A stretch of DNA of 64,000 nucleotides from Bacteroidota bacterium (GTDB taxonomy: Bacteria; Bacteroidota; Bacteroidia; 2-12-FULL-35-15). The stretch is taken from the NCBI GenBank assembly GCA_025963715.1, contig JAOQAG010000050.1, positions 1 to 64,000 of the forward strand, given 5' to 3'. Of the stretch, positions 55,791-63,267 are shown piece after piece. A program made the position numbers and the translations under genes. Each line of letters begins with the position of its first letter. The first letter of the stretch is position 1. The notes under the pieces were generated by a model, which saw nothing but the letters and a program-made list of their open reading frames with translations, was not told the DNA's origin and did no database searches.

Positions 55791-56087
55791 TATTTCTAAA
55801 AACTTTAAAAAGTGATCGCAGGCGAGTGATATTCTATTCTGTCACCAGGTAGCGCCTGGCGCCTACGTCTGCATGGCAAACACACAGATTCGTTTTTAGT
55901 TTCTGTTCCTGCCCGAATCGTTCAGGCGGGCGTTATCTATACAGCAAATGTTTAAACTACATTTGATAAACCGATCCCGCAACGAGTGCGGGATGACGGT
56001 CCGGAATAAAGAATTGATTATTTTTAAGCACATAGCATCTCCGCACAGCAAACTTTGAACTTTGAACTTGCAACTTTGAACTTTATT
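55791..56087. other. Intergenic with hairpin repeats
   Basis: The spacer carries a ggtagcgcctggcgcctacg palindrome near 55851, one cgggatgac-family copy at 55973-55998, and an aactttgaactttgaacttg run near 56050. No gene is seen. The region downstream of the halogenase gene lacks an obvious strong terminator. Confidence 0.65.
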
Positions 56088-57497
56088 TTACATGAACTGT
56101 TCGTTATTGAATTCGACCTTATGCGTCATTTCTCCGTACATTTCCTCAAATGACTCGTCACAAGTGCTGTCCTCGGCAATGTCTTTCTTATGATTGATCA
56201 GGTTCTGGAATTTCCCCAACGTTTTTTGATCACGTACCATGTCAATAAACTCACTGTACTTCTCATAATTTTTAAAGAAATCGCCTGCTAATAAATAATG
56301 GAAAATAGTATAAGCACTTTCAAATTTGTCGTATTGGGCCAGGTCTTCCGGTCTTCCTGCTGTTGCAAAATTGAATGCTTCGGGAGTGTAAAACAAACGA
56401 ATAAATTTTTCCAGTAATTTTAATGCACCTGTGATCTGTGCAAAAACCGCTTTAAATTCTTCGTCGGCATTTCCCTTCGTGATCTTTTGATAGATGGCTT
56501 CCGAAGCCAGCTCCGCACTGTGCATGCCAACGTAGATCCCGCTCGAAAAGATCGGATCAAGGAACGCACCGGCATCACCCAGCAGTGCATAATTACTACC
56601 GTATTTTTCATCACAGTAATACGAGTAATCACCGATCATCTGTGCTTTATGCGACAATACCGCATCTTTCAGGATGGACTCACGTACATACGAATCCGCT
56701 ATTTCCTGTAAATAAAATTTTTCTTTCCAGTCATCCGGGTGCGCATCATCCGTTTTCTGCAGCTTTTGTTTTTGTTCCTTCACATAACTGTTGTTGATCA
56801 CTACGCCAATGCTCAAATGATCCTTGCTTATCGGGATGATCCACATCCAGCCTTTTTTATCGCCACCCAGGTACACAATTTTAATTACACCTTCTCTCAG
56901 TGGTTTGTCAAAAGTTGTATTGGTCCAATGCGACCATGTAGCAACGCGATCCAATCCTTCGTATGATTTTTTTACACCCAGTTTTCTTGCTAAAAAAGTA
57001 CTTTGCCCGCTTGCATCGATAATAAATTTTGAATGAAATTTCAACGCTTTTCCGTTCGCATCCACAGCATCCACTTCAACAATGCCATCCGGTTTGTCCA
57101 GGATCACATTTTTTACCGTGGTTTGTTCCATTACTTCAGCGCCTCTTTTACGGCTGTTGTCCAGCAAAAGCTTATCAAATGCCGAACGCACCACGTGAAA
57201 GGTCAGATACGATTTATCCTTGATCACGTTTTTAAAACACCACAGCGATTGATATTTTCCGTCGCGGTCCACAAAATTTACTCCCGGTTTGCGCGTGGAT
57301 ATTTTTTTCAGATCGTCGATCAGTCCTTGTTTTTCAAGCGATTTGTATGAAAGCGGGATCAGTGATTCGCCCACATGCTCGCGTGGAAACGATTCTTTTT
57401 CAAGCACCAGCACCTTTAAGCCTTTTTGTACAAGGTTGGTTGCAGATGTAGAGCCGGTAGGGCCTCCGCCGATAATGATCACATCATATAATTCCAT
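56088..57497 (-). CDS. Flavin-dependent halogenase, carrier-protein-substrate type
   Basis: The 469-residue enzyme has the FAD-binding GGGPTGS motif (10-16) and FPREHVGESLIP (37-48), as in PltA/CndH-like halogenases acting on carrier-bound substrates. The halogenase signature G-W-x-W-x-I-P is exact (GWMWIIP, 216-222). The F-x-x-P-x-x-S-x-G motif is also exact (FLDPIFSSG, 312-320), and Lys70 sits where the catalytic lysine is expected. From reduced flavin, O2 and chloride (or bromide) it would make hypohalous acid and halogenate an aromatic ring. It is the last gene of the operon with a dehydrogenase, an adenylation enzyme and a carrier protein, which predicts a pyrrolyl substrate. A non-halogenating flavin reductase remains possible. 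Confidence 0.85.
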   Translation of the reverse strand: MELYDVIIIGGGPTGSTSATNLVQKGLKVLVLEKESFPREHVGESLIPLSYKSLEKQGLIDDLKKISTRKPGVNFVDRDGKYQSLWCFKNVIKDKSYLTFHVVRSAFDKLLLDNSRKRGAEVMEQTTVKNVILDKPDGIVEVDAVDANGKALKFHSKFIIDASGQSTFLARKLGVKKSYEGLDRVATWSHWTNTTFDKPLREGVIKIVYLGGDKKGWMWIIPISKDHLSIGVVINNSYVKEQKQKLQKTDDAHPDDWKEKFYLQEIADSYVRESILKDAVLSHKAQMIGDYSYYCDEKYGSNYALLGDAGAFLDPIFSSGIYVGMHSAELASEAIYQKITKGNADEEFKAVFAQITGALKLLEKFIRLFYTPEAFNFATAGRPEDLAQYDKFESAYTIFHYLLAGDFFKNYEKYSEFIDMVRDQKTLGKFQNLINHKKDIAEDSTCDESFEEMYGEMTHKVEFNNEQFM

Positions 57498-57552
57498 AGT
57501 TCAGTATATATTTAGTTCAGTACAGTGTTTTGTAAAAATAACATTATAAGTT

Positions 57553-58701
57553 TTATAAGCCAAGCCATCCGGCAATGATATTCTTTTGAATTTCAGATGT
57601 GCCCGAATAAATGGTACTGCCGATCGCATCACGCAAAGTGCGTTCAATTTCGTAACTCGTCATGTAGCCGTTTCCGCCGTGTATCTGCATCGTTTCCATG
57701 GCAATGGCCCGGAACGCTTCACTCACAAAAAGTTTCGCTACCGAAGCATTGATCGCATTCTCCCTGCTCTTGTCAATTCCTGCAGCAGCTTTGTATGTGA
57801 GCATCCGCGCAGCTTCCAGCTGTGTTTTCATTCCCGCGATGGTATGCGCAACCGCTTGTTTTTTTCCGATAGGCTCATTCCCCATCGTGCGTGTTTGTGC
57901 ATAATTTACGGATAGTTCGAGCAATCGCTCCATCGTGCCAACGTGACAAGCCGCAATACCAATGCGTTCCCATTCCATCGAATAATTAAAAATTCCGGCA
58001 CCCGCACCAATCGCGCCTAAAACAGCGCTTTCCGGAACGGTTACATTTTCAAAGATCAGCTCACACATGTTGCAGCTGCGCAATCCCATTTTTTCAAACG
58101 TTTCGCCGACGGTAATACCGGGCGTATTTTTATCAATGATAAAAGCACTGATGCCTCCATAGTATCCTTTGGTTGCATCTGTTACAGCGTAAACTAAAAT
58201 AAGATCCGCTACCGGCCCGTTCGACGTAAATGTTTTAATACCATTCAGCACATATCCCTTCGCCGTTTTTTCTGCTTTTGTTTTAATTGAAAAGGCATCT
58301 GATCCCGATCCGCTTTCTGTCATAGCGTTTGCCGCGATCATAGTTCCCTTGCACATCCCCGGCAAATACTGCTTTTTTTGTGCTTCCGTTCCGTATTTCC
58401 AGATTGGGATCACGCAGGCAAGCAAATGCGCGCACACCGCAAAATTTAATCCGCCGTCGGTACACCCGTAACCCAGCGCTTCCAGTGCAATAATAGTGGA
58501 AACAGGATCAAGTCCGGCACCGCCAAATTCGTTCTCAACCGGTAATCCCTGCAATTGCTGATCGGCACATTTCAGCCACAACGCTTTCGAAAATTCCTGG
58601 TCACGGTCACGCGAAACCGCATCTTTGTTTAGCTCTTTGCGGGCAAACGTACTGATGTTATCTTTTATAAGCTGCTGTTCCTTACTGAGTGAAAAATCCA
58701 T
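57553..58701 (-). CDS. Acyl-CoA dehydrogenase-like prolyl-carrier-protein oxidase (PltE-like)
   Basis: The 382-residue protein has the full acyl-CoA dehydrogenase fold: AMTESGSGSDAFS (126-138) for flavin and substrate, GIKTFTSNG, the QIHGGNGY region and IYSGTSEIQ near the end. The MCAD-type catalytic Glu in Y-E-G-T is replaced by Ser. Instead Glu245 in EWERIG matches the isovaleryl-CoA-dehydrogenase position, also used (from memory) by the prolyl-PCP oxidase PigA. In the pyrrole pathways this enzyme oxidises prolyl-S-PCP by four electrons to pyrrolyl-2-carboxyl-S-PCP. It overlaps the adenylation gene by one base. A plain acyl-CoA dehydrogenase is the alternative, less likely in this context. 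Confidence 0.85.
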   Translation of the reverse strand: MDFSLSKEQQLIKDNISTFARKELNKDAVSRDRDQEFSKALWLKCADQQLQGLPVENEFGGAGLDPVSTIIALEALGYGCTDGGLNFAVCAHLLACVIPIWKYGTEAQKKQYLPGMCKGTMIAANAMTESGSGSDAFSIKTKAEKTAKGYVLNGIKTFTSNGPVADLILVYAVTDATKGYYGGISAFIIDKNTPGITVGETFEKMGLRSCNMCELIFENVTVPESAVLGAIGAGAGIFNYSMEWERIGIAACHVGTMERLLELSVNYAQTRTMGNEPIGKKQAVAHTIAGMKTQLEAARMLTYKAAAGIDKSRENAINASVAKLFVSEAFRAIAMETMQIHGGNGYMTSYEIERTLRDAIGSTIYSGTSEIQKNIIAGWLGL

Positions 58702-60191
58702 TATAAACGTTTTTTTAACTGTTGAAGATCGGTTTTATTACTTGCTGTTTGTGGCAATTCCTTTAAAAAAATAAAGGTATCAGGAATCATGTATACCGGC
58801 AAATGTTTCATGCAATATTCTTTCATCCCGATCACCGATTCTCCTGCTTCCGAAATGCAACAAACAAAAGCTGTAATTGTTGTTGCTGCATTGTTTTTGT
58901 CAAAAGATGAAAGCACCGCACACGAAATTATTTCCGGGTTCTGATGCAGCAGCGTTTCTATTTCCGCCAGCTCTATCCGGTAGCCGTTGCGCTTTACCAT
59001 GCGGTCGGCACGGCCTTTAAAAATAAGATCATCCTGTTCATCTTTTTCTACCAGATCGCCCGTTTTATAAAAAAGAATATTTCCTTCTTTAAAAAAAACG
59101 GCATTGTTTTTTTCTTCCGCCTGCCAGTAACCCAGCATAATCCCGCTTCCGCCGATGCACAATTCGCCTGTAACATCGTTTGTATCATTCAAAATTTTAC
59201 CGCTGTAATGCTCGCAGCATTTACCGATCGGGAAAGCAGTGGAGGTGTAAACGCTTAGATCATCCGCAACTTTGTGATACGTGCAAACGTTTGTTTCTGT
59301 TGGGCCGTAGAGATTATAATAATCCGGAGCAGGCCAGTATTGTTTCAGAATTTTAAAGGGATGAATGTAAAAAACTTCTCCTGCAAAAAGTATCAGCCGT
59401 AATTTTTCATAACTGTATTTTTGCATTTTTCCGAAAGCGGCCAGCATGTTTAAAATAGTAGGAGTGGAGTACCAGATCGTTATTTTTTGTTCGCTGATAA
59501 GTTGTGCCAGCAACATCGGCTGACGTGCCATTTCTTCATTGATTAATATCAATTTTGCTCCGTGTTTGATACAAACAAAAAGATCAAAAACAGAGAGGTC
59601 AAAATGAAAAGGAGCATGCGATGAAAAACAATCATTTGGTGTTGGCAAAAACGTGTCGGAGCTCCAGTTGATAAATTCCATCGCGGCAGCATGCGTATAC
59701 ATCACACCCTTGGGTTTGCCCGTGGAACCGGATGTGTAGAGGATGTATGCAAGATCATCCGGAGAAGGCAATAGCTGCGTTTTATTGTTTTTTAATAACA
59801 ATAATTCGCCCGGTAATTCCGAGATCAGCGTATACGAATCTATAAATAAATGTTGAAATTTTTTATGAACGATCAGCGCTTTTACATCGCAATTTTCAAT
59901 GATAAATAAATTGCGTTCGGCTGGCGCACTGTAGTCGATCGGCACATAAGCAGCTCCCGTTTTTAACGTTGCAAAAATGGCGCTCACAAATTCTGCCGAC
60001 TTATTCGTGTAAATGGCAATGCGGTCGGTTGTGCCTACAGATAGTGCTTTTAGCTGTTTGTACAGTTCGTCTGCAGCTGCATCCAACTCGCGGTACGAAA
60101 CCTTTCTTTCAGCATCCACTAGCGCTGTCGCATCCGGATAACTGCGCGCAGCAGACTCAAGCAGGTGATGTAAATGAATTTTTTTATACAC
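58701..60191 (-). CDS. Stand-alone amino-acid adenylation enzyme, predicted L-proline-AMP ligase (PltF-like)
   Basis: The 496-residue single-domain NRPS-type adenylation enzyme has core motifs YTSGSTGKPKG (152-162), FHFDLSVFD (195-203), NLYGPTE (293-299), YKTGD (375-379), GRADRMVKRNGYRIE (393-407) and the A10 Lys486. Residues at the GrsA code positions, by hand alignment, are D198, L199, F202, Y241, L268, A270, L294, V302, C303 and K486. DLFYLALVCK is what I recall for proline-activating enzymes of pyrrole pathways (PltF/RedM/CloN4 group). It should load proline onto the adjacent carrier protein. Its start overlaps the carrier gene by 8 bp. No condensation or thioesterase domain is attached. 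Confidence 0.88.
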   Translation of the reverse strand: MYKKIHLHHLLESAARSYPDATALVDAERKVSYRELDAAADELYKQLKALSVGTTDRIAIYTNKSAEFVSAIFATLKTGAAYVPIDYSAPAERNLFIIENCDVKALIVHKKFQHLFIDSYTLISELPGELLLLKNNKTQLLPSPDDLAYILYTSGSTGKPKGVMYTHAAAMEFINWSSDTFLPTPNDCFSSHAPFHFDLSVFDLFVCIKHGAKLILINEEMARQPMLLAQLISEQKITIWYSTPTILNMLAAFGKMQKYSYEKLRLILFAGEVFYIHPFKILKQYWPAPDYYNLYGPTETNVCTYHKVADDLSVYTSTAFPIGKCCEHYSGKILNDTNDVTGELCIGGSGIMLGYWQAEEKNNAVFFKEGNILFYKTGDLVEKDEQDDLIFKGRADRMVKRNGYRIELAEIETLLHQNPEIISCAVLSSFDKNNAATTITAFVCCISEAGESVIGMKEYCMKHLPVYMIPDTFIFLKELPQTASNKTDLQQLKKRL

Positions 60192-60447
60192 TTGTTTTCG
60201 TTACAACAAAATTGGCAATCCGCTCGATCGTATCTAAATTATCCCTGTCCACTTCATGTGCTGCAAATTCAAAATTGTAATTTTTTTCCAGCCAGTTCAC
60301 CAGCTTCATCGTTGCAATCGAATCAATGATACCGCCGCTGATCAATGGAGTTGAATCATTCAATTCTCCGGCCTTTATAGTTTGTAAATAATTTTGGCTG
60401 ATGAACCCACGTACATTATTTTTTATTTCAGAGATCTTCTGTTCCAT
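60184..60447 (-). CDS. Stand-alone peptidyl carrier protein (PltL-like)
   Basis: The 87-residue four-helix carrier protein has its phosphopantetheine site at Ser43 in GGIIDSIATMKL, the type II form. Size and context match PltL-type proteins that hold proline while it becomes pyrrole. It is the first gene of a four-gene operon (carrier, adenylation, dehydrogenase, halogenase) and is divergent from the TMTC-like gene. It is clearly different from the ACP at 34872, which has a Trp-Ser-Ser-Met site. Confidence 0.9.
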   Translation of the reverse strand: MEQKISEIKNNVRGFISQNYLQTIKAGELNDSTPLISGGIIDSIATMKLVNWLEKNYNFEFAAHEVDRDNLDTIERIANFVVTKTSV

Positions 60448-60583
60448 TTTTAATCGTTTTTTAAAAGGGATTTGTAAACCGAATAAAATTAACGTTTTTT
60501 TTTAATTATTGCATCTCTTGTTAAAATCCTAATTCCCAAATCCTAATTCCCAAATCCCAATTCTTCAATCCTAAATAATATAG

Positions 60584-60591
60584 TATATTTG
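60584..60591 (+). promoter_or_regulatory. Candidate -7 element of the TMTC-like gene
   Basis: TATATTTG matches TAnnTTTG, 26 nt before the ATG. The -33 position reads TTC rather than TTG. Confidence 0.4.
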
Positions 60592-60617
60592 AAACACTAT
60601 AAAAACAGGAAACCGGT

Positions 60618-62558
60618 ATGAGTAATATTGATAAAAAAACATTTCGCAGGTGTATTCTTTTCTTCTTCATTCTTACATTCATTATCTACGGAAAAAGTAT
60701 TGGTAATGATTATGCGATGGACGATGAATTTGTGATCCATAACAACCAGCAGGTACACGGCGGAATAAAAGCCATTCCCAATATTTTCAGAACAACGTAT
60801 GCCATCGGCAACAAAGCCAGCTACGAATACCGCCCGCTTGTAAAAGCAACATACGCCATCGAATACCAGTTTTTTGGCGAAAATCCGCACATCAGCCATT
60901 TTATTAATATTTTGTTGTATGTGCTTTTGCTCAGCTTTTTATTTTACCTCCTGCTCAGGATCTTATACAATTATCATTACCTGTTTTCGTTCGGCATTGC
61001 TTTGCTTTTTTTAATCCATCCGCTGCATTCCGAAGTGATCATGAGCATCAAAAACAGGGATGTAATGCTCAGTTTCCTGGGATGTTTGCTCAGCTTGTTT
61101 TTTTACCTCCGGTACGCCGATAATAAAAAAATATACGACATCCTTTTCGGAAGTTTTTTCCTGCTGTTCGCGATCATGTCGAAAAAAGATTCCATCACCT
61201 TCATGGCCGTAATTCCTTTCTCACTCTGGTTTTTCAAAGAAGCAGGCTGGAAAAAAATGACAATTGTGATTTTCTCTTACCTGCCTGCATTGTTTACTTT
61301 CCGCATGGCTGCGAGCCATTTGACCAATAGTAAGATCCGCACATTACTGGAATGGGAAAATCCGCTTTTTCAACACACTACAATGCTGCACCGCATCCCG
61401 CAAGGCTTTTATTCGCTTTATTTCTATGTTAAAATGTTTATTCTTCCGTATCCGCTCGTTTCTTATTATGGCTTTAACCAGGTGCCGGTTGTGGGTTGGG
61501 ATAATCCGGTGGTCTGGATCGTTATACTATTGTTGATCGTGCTGGGATATTACGTGGTCAAAAATTTCAGATCAAAACCCATCTGGTTGTACGGTGTGCT
61601 GTATTTTATCATCACCATCTCCATGTTCCTCAACGTTGTAGAACCCGTTGTGGGGATTGTCGGCGAACGTTTTGCGTTCATTCCTTCATTGGGATTGTGT
61701 ATCGTTGCTGTTTATTTCATTTTAAAATATCTGAAAATTCCGATCGAAAATACCCAGTTCAGGGTCGGTTCATTCAGTAACAAGCTCTGGCCTGTAGCAG
61801 GTGTGATCGTTTTGTTGTACGGAGGCGAAATATTTGCACGCAATGCCGCGTGGAAAAATGCATACGTCCTTTATAAAACCGATAGCGAAAATGCACCCGA
61901 ATCGGCACATATCCATTCATTGCTTTCTGCTACCGCCATTCAAAAAGTACAAACGGAACCACGTTTGTCCCGGGAAGAAAAACACCGCCTCGTGCTCGAA
62001 GCCGAAGAACATTACAAGGAAGCATTGCGCATCATTCCCAATTATATTTCGGCCCATAATAATTTAGGAATGGTGTATTATACTTACATGGGTGCGCCCG
62101 ATAAAGCAATTCCCGAGCTTACACGCGCAGTGCAGCTGGATACAAATTACGTGGAAGCTTACTTTAATTTAGCATCCTGTTATGCGGCGCTCAAACAATA
62201 CGATCAGGCCGAAAAGCTTTATAAGAAAACCATTCGCCTCGATCCTAAATTTATGAACTCCTACTCGTCGCTCAGTAACATGTATGCCATGAACAGGGAA
62301 TTTGATAAGATCCTGCGCCTTAACCAGCGTGCGATCGATAGAGGCATAAAATCCGATGTAATGTATATAAACATCGGCAACGTATATTTTATGAATGGCG
62401 ACACATTAAAAGCATTGCCCTATCTTGAAAAGGCCATTGAGTTTAATGCAAATAATAAAAACCTGAACGGATTTCTTGCCAATTACTATCAAACAAAAGG
62501 AAATAATCAGAAAGCATCCTATTATTATGATCTGATGTCGCGTTCAACACCGCGATAA
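60618..62558 (+). CDS. TMTC-like multi-pass membrane protein with C-terminal TPRs
   Basis: The 646-residue protein has an N-terminal membrane region (about 12-405, roughly ten helices) and a C-terminal TPR array (about 430-640: AHNNLGMVYYTY, AYFNLASCYAALKQYDQAEKLYKK, PYLEKAIEF). The first loop has a DD motif in YAMDDEFVI, and IHPLHSEVIMSIKNRDVM matches the GT-C fold of TMTC-type O-mannosyltransferases. Such enzymes move a sugar from a polyprenyl-phosphate donor to proteins on the outer side of the membrane. It lies near Thr/Ser-rich secreted repeat proteins, which would be natural targets, but this is inference. Confidence 0.8.
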   Translation: MSNIDKKTFRRCILFFFILTFIIYGKSIGNDYAMDDEFVIHNNQQVHGGIKAIPNIFRTTYAIGNKASYEYRPLVKATYAIEYQFFGENPHISHFINILLYVLLLSFLFYLLLRILYNYHYLFSFGIALLFLIHPLHSEVIMSIKNRDVMLSFLGCLLSLFFYLRYADNKKIYDILFGSFFLLFAIMSKKDSITFMAVIPFSLWFFKEAGWKKMTIVIFSYLPALFTFRMAASHLTNSKIRTLLEWENPLFQHTTMLHRIPQGFYSLYFYVKMFILPYPLVSYYGFNQVPVVGWDNPVVWIVILLLIVLGYYVVKNFRSKPIWLYGVLYFIITISMFLNVVEPVVGIVGERFAFIPSLGLCIVAVYFILKYLKIPIENTQFRVGSFSNKLWPVAGVIVLLYGGEIFARNAAWKNAYVLYKTDSENAPESAHIHSLLSATAIQKVQTEPRLSREEKHRLVLEAEEHYKEALRIIPNYISAHNNLGMVYYTYMGAPDKAIPELTRAVQLDTNYVEAYFNLASCYAALKQYDQAEKLYKKTIRLDPKFMNSYSSLSNMYAMNREFDKILRLNQRAIDRGIKSDVMYINIGNVYFMNGDTLKALPYLEKAIEFNANNKNLNGFLANYYQTKGNNQKASYYYDLMSRSTPR

Positions 62559-62726
62559 TCTGCCCGTTTACCTCTTTTTCAAAAAAAATGAAAATTCTGT
62601 GCAACCATTTGGAGGGGTTTTGCATCAGCGTGCATGTATAGCATTTTATTGGATAATCTGTTTTTTTTAATACCTTTATCGGTAAAATCATTAGTTTAAT
62701 GCTAAAAAAATTAAATCTGGTCTAAT

Positions 62727-63194
62727 ATGAAACAACTTTTTACGCTCTCTTTCTTACTGTTTGGTCTAACTGTTTTTTCACAGCAAAAAACAGCAGCAAA
62801 ACAGCAACCGTCAAAAGCACAATCTACAGCCCCGGCTGCCAAGCCTGTTCCCGCAGCAAAATCTACTGCTGCTGTAACACCAACCGCTGAAATAAAACCG
62901 GCTGCAACCACCGAAACTCAACCTTCCACAAATACTCCTGATCCGCGTACAGCCGCATCATCATCTCAATCCCGCGCTGTTGCATTGCCTTACAATGTAG
63001 ACGATAAATACATGGGCAGAAAAGATGAATTTTTAAATGACATTACGCTTCCTGAATTGCCTGCAGACTTTCCTGTGTACGAAAAGGAATGGAGCCTGAA
63101 AGAATACAACCAGGTAGTAGACGCATACTTCATTAATCACAAAGAAATTTTGAAAGACCGTGTCAGAGAAAAAGTTGATCTTCTCCAGCACTAA
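62727..63194 (+). CDS. Small secreted Ala/Pro/Thr-rich protein
   Basis: The 155-residue protein has a signal peptide (cleavage near TVFSQ). Residues ~20-90 are low complexity (Ala, Pro, Lys, Thr). A conserved-looking C-terminal part (LPYNVDDKYMGRKDEFLNDI, then FPVYEKEWSLKEYNQVVDAYF) follows. I do not recognise the family. It precedes a large surface protein gene and may be cotranscribed or independent. Confidence 0.65.
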   Translation: MKQLFTLSFLLFGLTVFSQQKTAAKQQPSKAQSTAPAAKPVPAAKSTAAVTPTAEIKPAATTETQPSTNTPDPRTAASSSQSRAVALPYNVDDKYMGRKDEFLNDITLPELPADFPVYEKEWSLKEYNQVVDAYFINHKEILKDRVREKVDLLQH

Positions 63195-63267
63195 TGTCCT
63201 TTTATTGCCCTTTATTTTTTGTACCTCTACTCTTACTAAAATTAAAATTTAATTTAAAACAATTCAT

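Noticed and set aside
56088-57497. Geranylgeranyl reductase-like oxidoreductase
   Set aside because: Same flavoprotein superfamily, but the exact G-W-x-W-x-I-P motif, lysine position and operon partners favour a halogenase.
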